A DNA stretch of 64,000 nt, taken from Cesiribacter andamanensis AMV16. Its GTDB lineage: Bacteria > Bacteroidota > Bacteroidia > Cytophagales > Cyclobacteriaceae. The notes below the pieces were generated by a model. It was not told where the DNA came from. It worked only from the letters and a program-made list of their open reading frames with translations, and searched no databases. Positions 17,585-25,238 of this stretch are shown one piece after another. A program made the position numbers and the translations under genes. Positions within the stretch are counted from its first letter, which is position 1; every line of letters begins with the position of its first letter. The stretch lies in contig NZ_AODQ01000004.1 of the NCBI RefSeq assembly GCF_000348925.1, positions 1 to 64,000 of the forward strand, written 5' to 3'.

Positions 17585-18415
17585 TTAAGCGGCTAAGGAT
17601 TTAGTATTTAACAGTTCTTCCATTTGTTCAGGTGTGCGATAGCCCAGACTGGAGTGGAGTCTTTCTCTATTGTAAAAGATCTCGATGTATTCAAAGATTT
17701 CTATAGAAGCTCTTCTTTGATCTTGGTATCTGTTACCGTATACACATTCTGTTTTCAGGGTTTTGAAAAAGCTCTCTGCCACAGCATTATCCCAGCAGTT
17801 GGCCCTACGACTCATGCTCTGGCAAATCAATGGGTAAGCCTTTAGCTCTTTTCTAAACTCATCACAAGCATACTGCACACCTCTGTCCGAGTGGAAGATC
17901 AGTTCCTGAAGAACAGGCCTATTTTTGATCGCCATTTGTAAAGCAGCTACCGTTGTCTCTTTAGCCCTCATGGTTTCACTCAAGGCCCAGCCTATAATTT
18001 TCCTGTCTGCTAAATCCAGTACTACGGTCAAGTAAAGCCAACCAGCTAAGGTTCTGATGTAAGTGATATCTGAGACCCATACCTGGCCAGTAGTTGCAGC
18101 TGTAAAATTACGATTGAGAAGATTTTCACTAATTGCATAACAGTGTTTTGAATCCGTGGTCACCCTGAATCTTCTTACCATCTTGGCCCTGATTTTAGCC
18201 TGCTTCATTAACCGAGCTACTCTGGGCCTGGAAACTTGCACTTCTTTGGCTTTTAATGCTTTGGTGATCCTGGGACTGCCATAGCGCTGTTTGCTTTTCT
18301 TGTGCTCCTGTTTGATCAAAGTTAGGAGCTTTTCATTTTCTTTGGCTCTCTTCGATACAGAACCCTTCAATGAATCATAGTAGCAGCTCCTGCTGACTTT
18401 GAATACCTTGCACAT
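17585..18415 (-). CDS. IS3-family transposase OrfB (DDE integrase)
   Basis: A 276-residue catalytic part of the transposase. An N-terminal HTH_21-like region (about 25-75: KKSKQRYGSPRITKAL) precedes the rve integrase core with all three acidic residues: D in VWVSDITYI, D in FHSDRGVQYA and E in NAVAESFFKTLK (the DD(35)E pattern). The open frame continues upstream of the ATG, through a segment beginning GYKHLLQGRREIYRF, to the slippery site in orfA, so the active product is expected to be an OrfAB fusion. Confidence 0.93.
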   Translation of the reverse strand: MCKVFKVSRSCYYDSLKGSVSKRAKENEKLLTLIKQEHKKSKQRYGSPRITKALKAKEVQVSRPRVARLMKQAKIRAKMVRRFRVTTDSKHCYAISENLLNRNFTAATTGQVWVSDITYIRTLAGWLYLTVVLDLADRKIIGWALSETMRAKETTVAALQMAIKNRPVLQELIFHSDRGVQYACDEFRKELKAYPLICQSMSRRANCWDNAVAESFFKTLKTECVYGNRYQDQRRASIEIFEYIEIFYNRERLHSSLGYRTPEQMEELLNTKSLAA

Positions 18416-18447
18416 CTTCTCAACAGGAAATCTGGAACTGTAAGCGG

Positions 18448-18762
18448 TTATAAACCTGTAGATTTCCCGTCTCCCCTGGAGAAGATGCTTATAGCCTTTT
18501 TTAAGATATCCCTTTCCATCTCCACGTCCCGAAGCTGTTTCTTTAGCTTAGCTATCTCTGCCTCCTCTGGAGTGTGCCTGGGCTTTCCATGGCCTGTAAA
18601 ACTAGCCTCTGGCTTCTCTAAATGCTCTGAACGCCAGCGGTAGATAAGTTCCGGGCGAACACCCAGCTCTTTGGCCAGTTCATTTATATTCTCTCTGGTC
18701 TTGCTAAGCTCTACGGCCATTAGCTTGAATTCCTTGTCGAATTTTCTTCTCTCTCGTGACAT
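18448..18762 (-). CDS. IS3-family transposase OrfA (HTH) with -1 frameshift site
   Basis: A 104-residue DNA-binding protein with an HTH_Tnp_1 domain (about 8-60: FDKEFKLMAVELS...ELGVRPELIYRWR) and a leucine-zipper-like helix (about 65-90). The run AAAAAAG (plus-strand 18496-18502) is read as A-AAA-AAG in the orfA frame, the standard IS3-family -1 frameshift heptamer. After slippage the frame runs directly into orfB. Without the shift it stops about 16 codons later. Confidence 0.92.
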   Translation of the reverse strand: MSRERRKFDKEFKLMAVELSKTRENINELAKELGVRPELIYRWRSEHLEKPEASFTGHGKPRHTPEEAEIAKLKKQLRDVEMERDILKKAISIFSRGDGKSTGL

Positions 18763-18868
18763 TGCGTTAAGGTATTGATTTTTCGCTTAACTCTCTGTCC
18801 GCTCAAAGGTAGCAGCTCCAACCTGACCGATAAAATTTAGTAAAAGTAGCTATTGATTCTATAACTAT

Positions 18869-18902
18869 CCAATCCCCCTACCCCCTTCGCCAAGGGGGAT
18901 TC
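18869..18902. repeat. 34-bp hairpin repeat, right copy
   Basis: The inverted partner of the element at 17482-17515, identical except for one base. It contains CCCCCTTCGCCAAGGGGG. It lies 64 bp beyond the IS right end and 44 bp from the kbl stop codon. Confidence 0.8.
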
Positions 18903-18945
18903 TTTCGCCTAGTAACTTTTCAAGAAAAGTAACCCATAATTCACA

Positions 18946-20142
18946 TTACTTCAGCACGCCCAGCTCCTTACCTACCTCGGTAAAGGCCTGTATGGCTTTG
19001 TCCAGGTGCTGCTGCTCATGCACCGCTGAGATCTGCACCCGGATGCGGGCCTGGCCCTGCGGCACCACGGGGTAGTAAAACCCGATCACATAAATGCCCT
19101 TACTAAGAAGCTGCTCGGCAAACTTCTGTGCCAGGGGTGCATCATAAAGCATGATGGGCACAATGGGGTGTTCGCCCGCTTTGATGTCAAAGCCCGCTTC
19201 GGTCATTTTCTGGCGGAAGTACTGGGTGTTGTTCATCAACTTGTCCCGCAGCTCGGTGGTGCTGCTGAGCAAGTCAAATACAGCAATGGAAGCCCCTACG
19301 ATGGCCGGCGCCAGGGTGTTGGAGAAGAGGTAGGGCCGGCTGCGCTGGCGCAGCATTTCTATGATTTCCTTACGTCCGGAGGTAAAGCCGCCCAGGGCAC
19401 CCCCAAGGGCCTTGCCCAGCGTACCGGTAATAATATCCACCTTGCCCATCACATCCCGGAACTCATGCACACCCCGGCCGGTAGTGCCCATAAAACCGGT
19501 GCTGTGGCATTCATCACTCATTACCAGAGCTTTGTATTTTTCGGCCAGGGCTACAATCTTGTCCAGCTGGGCAATGGTGCCGTCCATAGAAAACACTCCA
19601 TCTGTTACAATGATCTTCTGCACGGCGCCGGCGGCATCGGCGGCTTTAAGCTGCTGCTCCAGATCGGCCATGTTGTTGTGCTTATAGCGGAAACGTTTGG
19701 CTTTGCACAGGCGCACCCCATCAATGATGGAGGCATGGTTCAGCTCATCGGGGATGATGGCATCATCCGGCCCAAACAGGGGCTCAAATACCCCTCCGTT
19801 GGCATCAAAAGCGGCGGCATACAGAATGGTATCTTCCGTACCCAAAAAATCGGCAATGCGTTTTTCCAGTTCCTTATGGATATCCTGGGTGCCGCAGATA
19901 AAGCGCACCGAGGACATGCCGTAGCCATGGGTATCAATGGCATTTTTGGCTGCCTCCAGCACCATGGGGTGTGAGGAAAGGCCCAGGTAGTTATTGGCGC
20001 AGAAGTTGATCACCTCCATGCCCGCCGTGGTTTTGATATCGGCGCCCTGGGGGGTGGTAATGATGCGTTCGCTTTTGTAGAGGCCGGCTTTTTTGATATT
20101 TTCCAGTTCCTGCTGCAAAACGGGTTGTAGGGTATCGTACAT
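18946..20142 (-). CDS. kbl: Glycine C-acetyltransferase (2-amino-3-ketobutyrate CoA ligase)
   Basis: A 398-residue PLP enzyme of the alpha-oxoamine synthase family. It cleaves 2-amino-3-oxobutyrate with CoA to glycine and acetyl-CoA, the second step of threonine degradation. The PLP lysine is K244 in [15 protein letters not shown]; other signatures are [21 protein letters not shown] and [11 protein letters not shown]. The open frame extends 81 codons further upstream, but that extension is the out-of-frame shadow of a small gene; ATG 20142 matches the family N-terminus ([21 protein letters not shown]). The dehydrogenase for the first step is encoded divergently. Confidence 0.95.
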   Translation of the reverse strand: MYDTLQPVLQQELENIKKAGLYKSERIITTPQGADIKTTAGMEVINFCANNYLGLSSHPMVLEAAKNAIDTHGYGMSSVRFICGTQDIHKELEKRIADFLGTEDTILYAAAFDANGGVFEPLFGPDDAIIPDELNHASIIDGVRLCKAKRFRYKHNNMADLEQQLKAADAAGAVQKIIVTDGVFSMDGTIAQLDKIVALAEKYKALVMSDECHSTGFMGTTGRGVHEFRDVMGKVDIITGTLGKALGGALGGFTSGRKEIIEMLRQRSRPYLFSNTLAPAIVGASIAVFDLLSSTTELRDKLMNNTQYFRQKMTEAGFDIKAGEHPIVPIMLYDAPLAQKFAEQLLSKGIYVIGFYYPVVPQGQARIRVQISAVHEQQHLDKAIQAFTEVGKELGVLK

Positions 20143-20152
20143 AAAAATTGGG

Positions 20153-20359
20153 TTATTTCGATTCTTTCTGATGAGATAACAGGGGGTAGGTGCGACGGAT
20201 GTCGTTGAGCAAAAAAAGTTTGTGAGCCGTAAAGCTCTCGGGATGCATCTGCAAAAATTGCTGCTCAAAAAGGGCGTATTGCTCCGGCGCCCCCTTCCGG
20301 TAGGCGGCAGCATCAATTTTTTTAAGAGCCAGATAGGCTTCCCAGCCGAGCGCTTCCAT
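20153..20359 (-). CDS. Small conserved-looking protein upstream of kbl
   Basis: A 68-residue protein (ATG 20359; the frame could begin 10 codons earlier) ending 10 bp before kbl. It is mostly helical and polar, with many aromatic and charged residues ([20 protein letters not shown], then [30 protein letters not shown]). There is no signal peptide or membrane segment. Amino-acid composition is natural, unlike shadow frames, and the position fits a bicistronic unit with kbl. A TATATTTG box ends 6 bp before the ATG. The function is unknown. Confidence 0.55.
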   Translation of the reverse strand: MEALGWEAYLALKKIDAAAYRKGAPEQYALFEQQFLQMHPESFTAHKLFLLNDIRRTYPLLSHQKESK

Positions 20360-20365
20360 ACCCTG

Positions 20366-20373
20366 CAAATATA
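20366..20373 (-). promoter_or_regulatory. Probable -7 box for the small gene and kbl
   Basis: TATATTTG on the minus strand fits TAnnTTTG. Transcription would begin only a few bases before ATG 20359, giving an almost leaderless mRNA. No clear -33 box was seen. Confidence 0.35.
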
Positions 20374-20468
20374 CACAAGCCCCACCCATTTGCCAGGAAT
20401 TAGCCGGACCTTACACCCCTTTTTGCAAAATTAGAGTAGAGCCATTCGGCCGGTTCAAACGTTTACAC

Positions 20469-20476
20469 TATTTTTG
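20469..20476 (+). promoter_or_regulatory. Probable -7 box for the threonine dehydrogenase gene
   Basis: TATTTTTG on the plus strand fits TAnnTTTG, 16 bp before ATG 20493. The -33 region is not convincing. Confidence 0.4.
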
Positions 20477-20492
20477 GGGCAAACGATTGGAT

Positions 20493-21452
20493 ATGGAAAA
20501 AGTACTGGTAATAGGCGCCAACGGGCAGTTGGGAAGTGAGCTAACGGATGCGCTTCGGGAAAAATGGGGGCGGGAGAACGTGCTGGCCACCGATATACGC
20601 CAGCCCCGCCAGCTGGCCGGGGGCGATCGGTTTGAATTGCTGGATGCCCTTGACAAGGAAGGCCTCTACCGGCTGATAAAGCAGGAAGGCACCACCCAGA
20701 TCTACCACCTGGCCGCCGTGCTGTCGGCCACCGGCGAAAAGAACCCCCACTTTGCCTGGAAGCTCAACATGGAGAGCCTCTTTAATGTACTGGAGGCTGC
20801 CCGGGAGCTGAAGGTAGGCAAGACCTACTGGCCCAGCAGCATTGCCGTATTCGGGCCCGATACCCCTAAGAAAGACGTACCCCAATACACGGTCTGCAAT
20901 CCCACCACCATCTATGGCATCAGCAAACTGGCCGGCGAGCAGTGGTGCGAATACTACTGGAAGAAATGGGGTGTAGATGTACGCAGCCTGCGCTACCCCG
21001 GCCTGATCGGCTACAAGGCCCTGCCTGGGGGCGGCACCACCGACTATGCGGTAGATATTTACCACAAGGCCCTGGAAGGCGAGGATTATACCTGCTTTCT
21101 GGCAAAGGGCACTTATCTGCCCATGATGTACATGCCCGATGCCATACAGGCTACCCTGCAGCTCATGGATGCCCCTGCCGACAGCCTGCGCATCCGCAGC
21201 AGCTACAACCTGGGTGCCCTCAGCTTTGATCCGGAGGAGATTGCCGCCTCTATCCGCCGGCACCTGCCCCAGTTCCAGATCCGCTACCAGCCCGATTTCC
21301 GCCAGCAGATTGCCGACTCCTGGCCCGACAGCATCAACGACAGCTACGCCCGCCAGGACTGGAACTGGCAGCCTGCCTACAACCTGGACCGCATGACCCA
21401 GGATATGCTGGAGAACCTGCGGGTGCTCAAAGAAGAAGGGCATTTTGCCTGA
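20493..21452 (+). CDS. SDR-type L-threonine 3-dehydrogenase (NAD-dependent epimerase family)
   Basis: A 319-residue extended short-chain dehydrogenase. The Rossmann motif is VIGANGQLGSEL (about 5-16), the catalytic Ser lies in WPSSIAVFGP, and the YxxxK pair lies in TIYGISKLAGEQW. Its place divergent from kbl, with 133 bp between the two ATGs once the small gene is included, points to threonine 3-dehydrogenase of the epimerase-like class known from Flavobacterium and Cytophaga relatives rather than a sugar epimerase. It would oxidise threonine to 2-amino-3-oxobutyrate for Kbl. ATG 20493 is chosen; an in-frame TTG two codons earlier is less likely. Confidence 0.85.
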   Translation: MEKVLVIGANGQLGSELTDALREKWGRENVLATDIRQPRQLAGGDRFELLDALDKEGLYRLIKQEGTTQIYHLAAVLSATGEKNPHFAWKLNMESLFNVLEAARELKVGKTYWPSSIAVFGPDTPKKDVPQYTVCNPTTIYGISKLAGEQWCEYYWKKWGVDVRSLRYPGLIGYKALPGGGTTDYAVDIYHKALEGEDYTCFLAKGTYLPMMYMPDAIQATLQLMDAPADSLRIRSSYNLGALSFDPEEIAASIRRHLPQFQIRYQPDFRQQIADSWPDSINDSYARQDWNWQPAYNLDRMTQDMLENLRVLKEEGHFA

Positions 21453-21518
21453 GCAGCCCTTTGGCAACAGCAGAACGGTTTTAGATATCTGCATGAAAGA
21501 TACAGTGCATACCACCAA

Positions 21519-21550
21519 AAAAACCCCGGACCTTGCAGTTCGGGGTTTTT
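21519..21550. terminator. Bidirectional terminator
   Basis: A 10-bp stem, AAAAACCCCG / CGGGGTTTTT, around a 12-base loop. It lies between the threonine dehydrogenase gene and the convergent T9SS cargo gene and can serve both. Confidence 0.8.
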
Positions 21551-21571
21551 GTTTAGATATGTCGTAAGCTA

Positions 21572-23356
21572 TTAAGGAATCACCAGGCGGGTTTGTCTAC
21601 TTTCCAGCTGGTTCCAGACCTTGATAAGGTAGAGGCCTCTTGGCAGATGCTCGATGGGAAGCTGCAGGTTATGCTCCAACATGAGCACCCTTGCCATCTC
21701 CACTCCGGAAGCATTCAGAATGCTCACCCAGGTACCATCAGAAGCCCCCAGGTAACGCAGCCGAACAGCACCTCCTTTGGCCGGGTTAGGGGCCAGTTCC
21801 AGATCCCCTTTGGTACCGGAATAAGCCAGTACAATTCCTTTATATTCTTCGGTGCCGTCGATGTCGGTTGCTTTCAGGCGGTAGTAATTGGCGCCATATT
21901 GCGGCTGCCGATCGAAGTAGCTGTACTGTTTGGTGGTATGGCTGTCGCCGCTTACATATTCTACATGTATAGGAGAATAGTCTTTTCCATTATTGGAACG
22001 CTCTAGCGTATAATGGCTGAAGTCCCATTCCTTAGCCGAAGCCCAGTCCAGTTGGATGCCCTGCGAGGTAGCGCTAGAGCGGAAGTACAGGAGTTCTACG
22101 GGGAGGGGGAGGTTCATGCAAAATGGACTTCCTGCTGGCGAGCAACTTCCAACTGAAATAGTGCCATTACCTGAATAGGCAGAATTATTGCCTACAGTCA
22201 GGGCGCCACCAATTACCACATTCCCCAGGTTTGACATAATAAGGTTATTATCAGAAGTAAAGTCTCCGCCAACCTGGAGGTTTCCGGTCCCTGTGATTCT
22301 CACTTCCCCATTGTTTTTCATAACGATATTACCGTGTACAATAAGGATTCCAGTTATATTGAAATCCATATTGTTGTTAATAATAAGATCTCCCCATATT
22401 TCCAATCGTCCATTCGCCTGTATGGTGAGTGTATTGCCATTCTCAAAAGTTACGCTTTTCTTAACAGGGTCTGGCCTTGTATATGTCACTTCAACCCTTC
22501 CAGCTCCCCCACTTCCTCCGTTTCTATCAGTATTATCACTTGTTCTGGCACCTCCGCCTCCGCCTCCTGGGGCGCTGCCGGAGTTGCCATCTCCGTTATT
22601 GTTTCTGCCAGCCCCACCGCTTCCACCGGCACCGCCTCCAGCCCCGCCACTTCCGCTTACGGAGGTTGACGCAGCAGTTGCTCCATTACCACCTGCTATT
22701 GCGCTGCCAATTGCACCACTTATGGAACCCGAGGCTCCACTCCCTATTCCATTGGCTGCAGTTACCGTAGGCGCATTTGCCCCACCGGGGGCCAACACCA
22801 AGGCATTAGCAGAACTCGTACTGGTACTAAACCAAGAGTCGCCCCCTTTTCCGGCTGCAGCTCCAGCTACTCCACCCGTCCCTACCTGAACATAATAGGT
22901 AGTACCACCCTGTACGGAGACCGTGCCGGTCGAGTAAGTACCTCCTGCACCTCCCCCTCCTGCTCCTACGTTACCTGTGACAGTACCACCTGCACCTCCG
23001 CCACCCCAGGCCCTTATGGCAACAGAGGCCACTCCAGCTGGTATAAGCCAGGGTCCAGAATTCCGATTTTCAATTGTTGTGGTAGTCCTATTGAATAAAC
23101 TCGATGATCCTATTGTTAGCGATGCTCCGGAGTTGACAGTTACAGAAGTATTATTACTTGCATCAATGTCGCCAATTACATGTGTCCCAGTAATAGTTGC
23201 ATTAGCGTTCAACCCTACGTTCGTATCGGCACCACTTGGAACTGAACTTGGATTCCAGTTACTTGCAGTTCCCCATTCCCCATTCGTTCTAAATGTTTGG
23301 GCAACAGAACCAAAGGTTATCATCAAAAAACTAACAATTAGTAAATTTATTCTCAT
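21572..23356 (-). CDS. T9SS-sorted surface protein with glycine-rich domain
   Basis: A 594-residue secreted protein. It has a signal peptide (about 1-19, ending SVAQ), an N-terminal part with parallel-beta-like strands (about 20-95), a glycine-rich domain (about 98-290; GGGGAGG, APGGANAP, NRNGGSGGAGRVEVTY) and a second beta-helix-like part (about 300-400; NNNMDFNITGILIVHGNIVMKN). An Ig-like module begins LPVELLYFRSS and runs to KATDIDG. The type A sorting domain (about 515-594) starts ELAPNPAKGG and ends RQTRLVIP. It should cross the outer membrane through SprA and be anchored by PorU, both encoded in this window. It is probably an adhesin or matrix protein; no enzyme domain is seen. Confidence 0.88.
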   Translation of the reverse strand: MRINLLIVSFLMITFGSVAQTFRTNGEWGTASNWNPSSVPSGADTNVGLNANATITGTHVIGDIDASNNTSVTVNSGASLTIGSSSLFNRTTTTIENRNSGPWLIPAGVASVAIRAWGGGGAGGTVTGNVGAGGGGAGGTYSTGTVSVQGGTTYYVQVGTGGVAGAAAGKGGDSWFSTSTSSANALVLAPGGANAPTVTAANGIGSGASGSISGAIGSAIAGGNGATAASTSVSGSGGAGGGAGGSGGAGRNNNGDGNSGSAPGGGGGGARTSDNTDRNGGSGGAGRVEVTYTRPDPVKKSVTFENGNTLTIQANGRLEIWGDLIINNNMDFNITGILIVHGNIVMKNNGEVRITGTGNLQVGGDFTSDNNLIMSNLGNVVIGGALTVGNNSAYSGNGTISVGSCSPAGSPFCMNLPLPVELLYFRSSATSQGIQLDWASAKEWDFSHYTLERSNNGKDYSPIHVEYVSGDSHTTKQYSYFDRQPQYGANYYRLKATDIDGTEEYKGIVLAYSGTKGDLELAPNPAKGGAVRLRYLGASDGTWVSILNASGVEMARVLMLEHNLQLPIEHLPRGLYLIKVWNQLESRQTRLVIP

Positions 23357-23408
23357 AAGAGTGATTGCTGAGAGTATTATAGTATTGGGTGGAATTGATT
23401 TTTTATAG

Positions 23409-23702
23409 AAGTCTTAGTGACTGTAGGTAACGTGTCAAGTGAATTAGGCACCAAGCTCAATCCATACTACCTAAAGGTATTTAGCAGCAAAATTAATTTT
23501 TGAATATACTTCTGCATTTTAGCAAGCTGTATACAAAGCTAGTCCCATCGGCTAAACTAGAAGTTGGCACTAGAGAGTATACCCTACGCATGTATGTATT
23601 TACTTAAAAAGCAGGGCTATTGCCTTGATCTTCTACCTCCACCTAACTTCTTGCCAAGGAAACAGGAGGCAATCTATACTGAATAATAAAAAATGGCATA
23701 TA
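23409..23702. other. AT-rich intergenic region, no gene
   Basis: An AT-rich spacer upstream of the 21572-23356 gene. No credible reading frame or RNA gene is seen. It should hold the promoter of that minus-strand gene, but no clear TTTG/TAnnTTTG pair was found. Confidence 0.6.
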
Positions 23703-23744
23703 AAAACTAAGACCCCAGACTATATAGCCTGGGGTCTTAGTTTT
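23703..23744 (-). terminator. Strong terminator after the frameshifted T9SS gene
   Basis: A perfect 16-bp stem, AAAACTAAGACCCCAG / CTGGGGTCTTAGTTTT, with a 10-base loop, 27 bp past the stop codon of the minus-strand gene at 23771. Confidence 0.85.
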
Positions 23745-23770
23745 ACCAGTAAAGGGCAAACTGATGAAAG

Positions 23771-24882
23771 TTATTGTAGCAAAAGCCTTGACTGCTTTAC
23801 CTCAAACTGGTTCCATACCTTTACAATGTACAATCCCTTTGGTAGACCAGTAGTAGAAATCGTCAGTTCATTTACCGGCATTTCAAGGCGTAAAACTTCT
23901 GCGCCGGTACTATTTAGGATCGTTATCCATGTACCTTCTGCAGCGCCCGCATATCCAAGCTGTATTTTTCCTGAAGAAGAGGGGTTCGGACTTACATCAA
24001 GCGCCCCCGTAGTTCCTGAATACGCCAGCACCATTCCTTTAAAGGCTACGGTACCATCAATGTCGGTCGCTTTCAGGCGGTAGTAGTTGGCGCCATACGG
24101 GGGCTGGCGGTCCAGGTAGCTATAGGTTTTAGTCGACTGGCTATCGCCTGTTACATATAGGGTATGAATCGGGCTGAAGTCTTTTCCATTGCCGGAGCGC
24201 TCTAGAATATAGTGGCTAAAGTCCCACTCCTTGGCCGAGGCCCAGTCCAACTGAATGCCCTGGGGGATGGTAGTGGAGCGAAAATAGAGAAGTTCTACGG
24301 GGAGGGGAGTGATTCCACTGCCGGTAGCAATAGCCCAAAGATCTGGATGAGTCGCTAATAATTGATTAAAATTCTGTCGTCCGTCGTCTGAATATTTTGT
24401 ATCATTTACTCTGGAGTAGAACTCTCCGTCGTTTTCAAAAGAACCTTGCTTTTCATTTCCTGGCCAGGTGATCGATCCATTTATAATCAGGATACCTCCG
24501 GAAGCAACATCAAGGTGGGGACTAGCCGCAAAAGTTCCTCTTACAATCAGGATGCCCTTTGGACCTATCGACAGCTCTGTGTGATTGGAAAAAGTAAGAT
24601 TACCTTCAATTACCAAAACCCATTTACCGTTAACCGATCTGTTACGGCTAGATTCCCACTATTCAAACTACCAGGGATAACAACTCTAGCGCCATCCTTT
24701 GCCGCAGCTGCAGTTGATTCTACAATTGTTACGCTACTAACACTTTGTGTAGGAGCAGTACCGCTACTCCATATTGTCCCATCATTCCAATATCCTGCTC
24801 TGTCAGTTAAGGTTGTATGGGTTTGCCCATAGGCAAACACAAAACAGGCATTCAAGACAAGACTAAGAAAAATCGCTTTCAT
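23771..24882 (-). pseudogene. T9SS-sorted surface protein, split by a 1-base frameshift
   Basis: One gene in two frames. The 5' part (24610-24882, 90 residues) has a signal peptide (about 1-19, VFAYGQ) and the start of a beta-strand-rich domain. The 3' part (23771-24616, frame +281 residues) continues the beta region (EGNLTFSNHTELSIGPKG), then an Ig-like module (LPVELLYFRSTTIPQGIQLDW...) and a type A sorting domain (SPNPSSSGKIQLGY to KQSRLLLQ). At 24615-24618 the plus strand has AAAA. One more A would turn ...VNGFW-stop into VNGFLVIEGNLTF and restore a single 371-residue protein. It is therefore either a sequencing slip at a homopolymer, a recent pseudogene or a phase-variable switch. Confidence 0.8.
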
Positions 24883-25189
24883 ATATTGGACTGAATAAAG
24901 CTATAATTGAACAAAGCTAAAATCTTTCCCGATCTCAGTTTTTTAGAAATGCTCATTATCCATACCTATGTAGGAATGGCATCTAATAAGGCTTGTTAAT
25001 GTAAAAGTAATTAACGATAATAAATTACCGATGCCGCAATACCATCCCAAGCTTGCAACGCATTAGTTGATTTTTTATGCAATGGAGCGCTATTACTAGA
25101 AAATTACCATCTATAAAAGGATGACAAATTCTTCTCCAAACAGTCAAATGCTATGCTAAAGTAACGCTTTAAGTGATGTAAGCCGGCAC
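24883..25189. other. AT-rich intergenic region, no gene
   Basis: No gene is seen. It holds the probable promoter box of the frameshifted T9SS gene (24912-24919) and otherwise AT-rich sequence up to the terminator of the next minus-strand gene. Confidence 0.6.
24912..24919 (-). promoter_or_regulatory. Probable -7 box of the frameshifted T9SS gene
   Basis: TAGCTTTG on the minus strand fits TAnnTTTG, 29 bp upstream of the ATG at 24882. The -33 box is unclear. Confidence 0.4.
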
Positions 25190-25222
25190 AAAAAAAGCCC
25201 GACTCATGGAGCCAGGCTTTAA
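25190..25222 (-). terminator. Terminator after the third T9SS cargo gene
   Basis: On the minus strand, AAAGCCTGGCTC then GAGTCGGGCTTTTTTT forms a stem with one bulge or mismatch and ends in a run of Ts, 17 bp past the stop codon. Confidence 0.75.
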
Positions 25223-25238
25223 CTTTTACGCTTGCTTA

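Larger units (their letters stand above)
17571..18805 (-). mobile_element. IS3-family insertion sequence, apparently intact
   Basis: An element of about 1235 bp with two overlapping-frame genes on the minus strand (orfA upstream, orfB downstream). The ends carry imperfect terminal inverted repeats sharing AGCGGACA and TTAAGC (left 17571-17591; right 18785-18805, where the minus strand starts TGAGCGGACA). A target duplication is not clear; both ends abut A-rich bases. The base composition is AT-richer than neighbouring genes, in line with recent arrival. It sits between cdaA and kbl and disrupts no visible gene. Confidence 0.85.

Noticed and set aside
20143-20385. An 81-residue N-terminal extension of Kbl.
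   Set aside because: The known Kbl N-terminus starts at ATG 20142; the upstream codons are out-of-frame reading of the small gene at 20153-20359.
22188-22889. A proline/leucine-rich 233-codon frame on the plus strand.
   Set aside because: It is the reverse reading of the glycine-rich domain of the T9SS protein on the minus strand (Gly codons read backwards as Pro/Ala).
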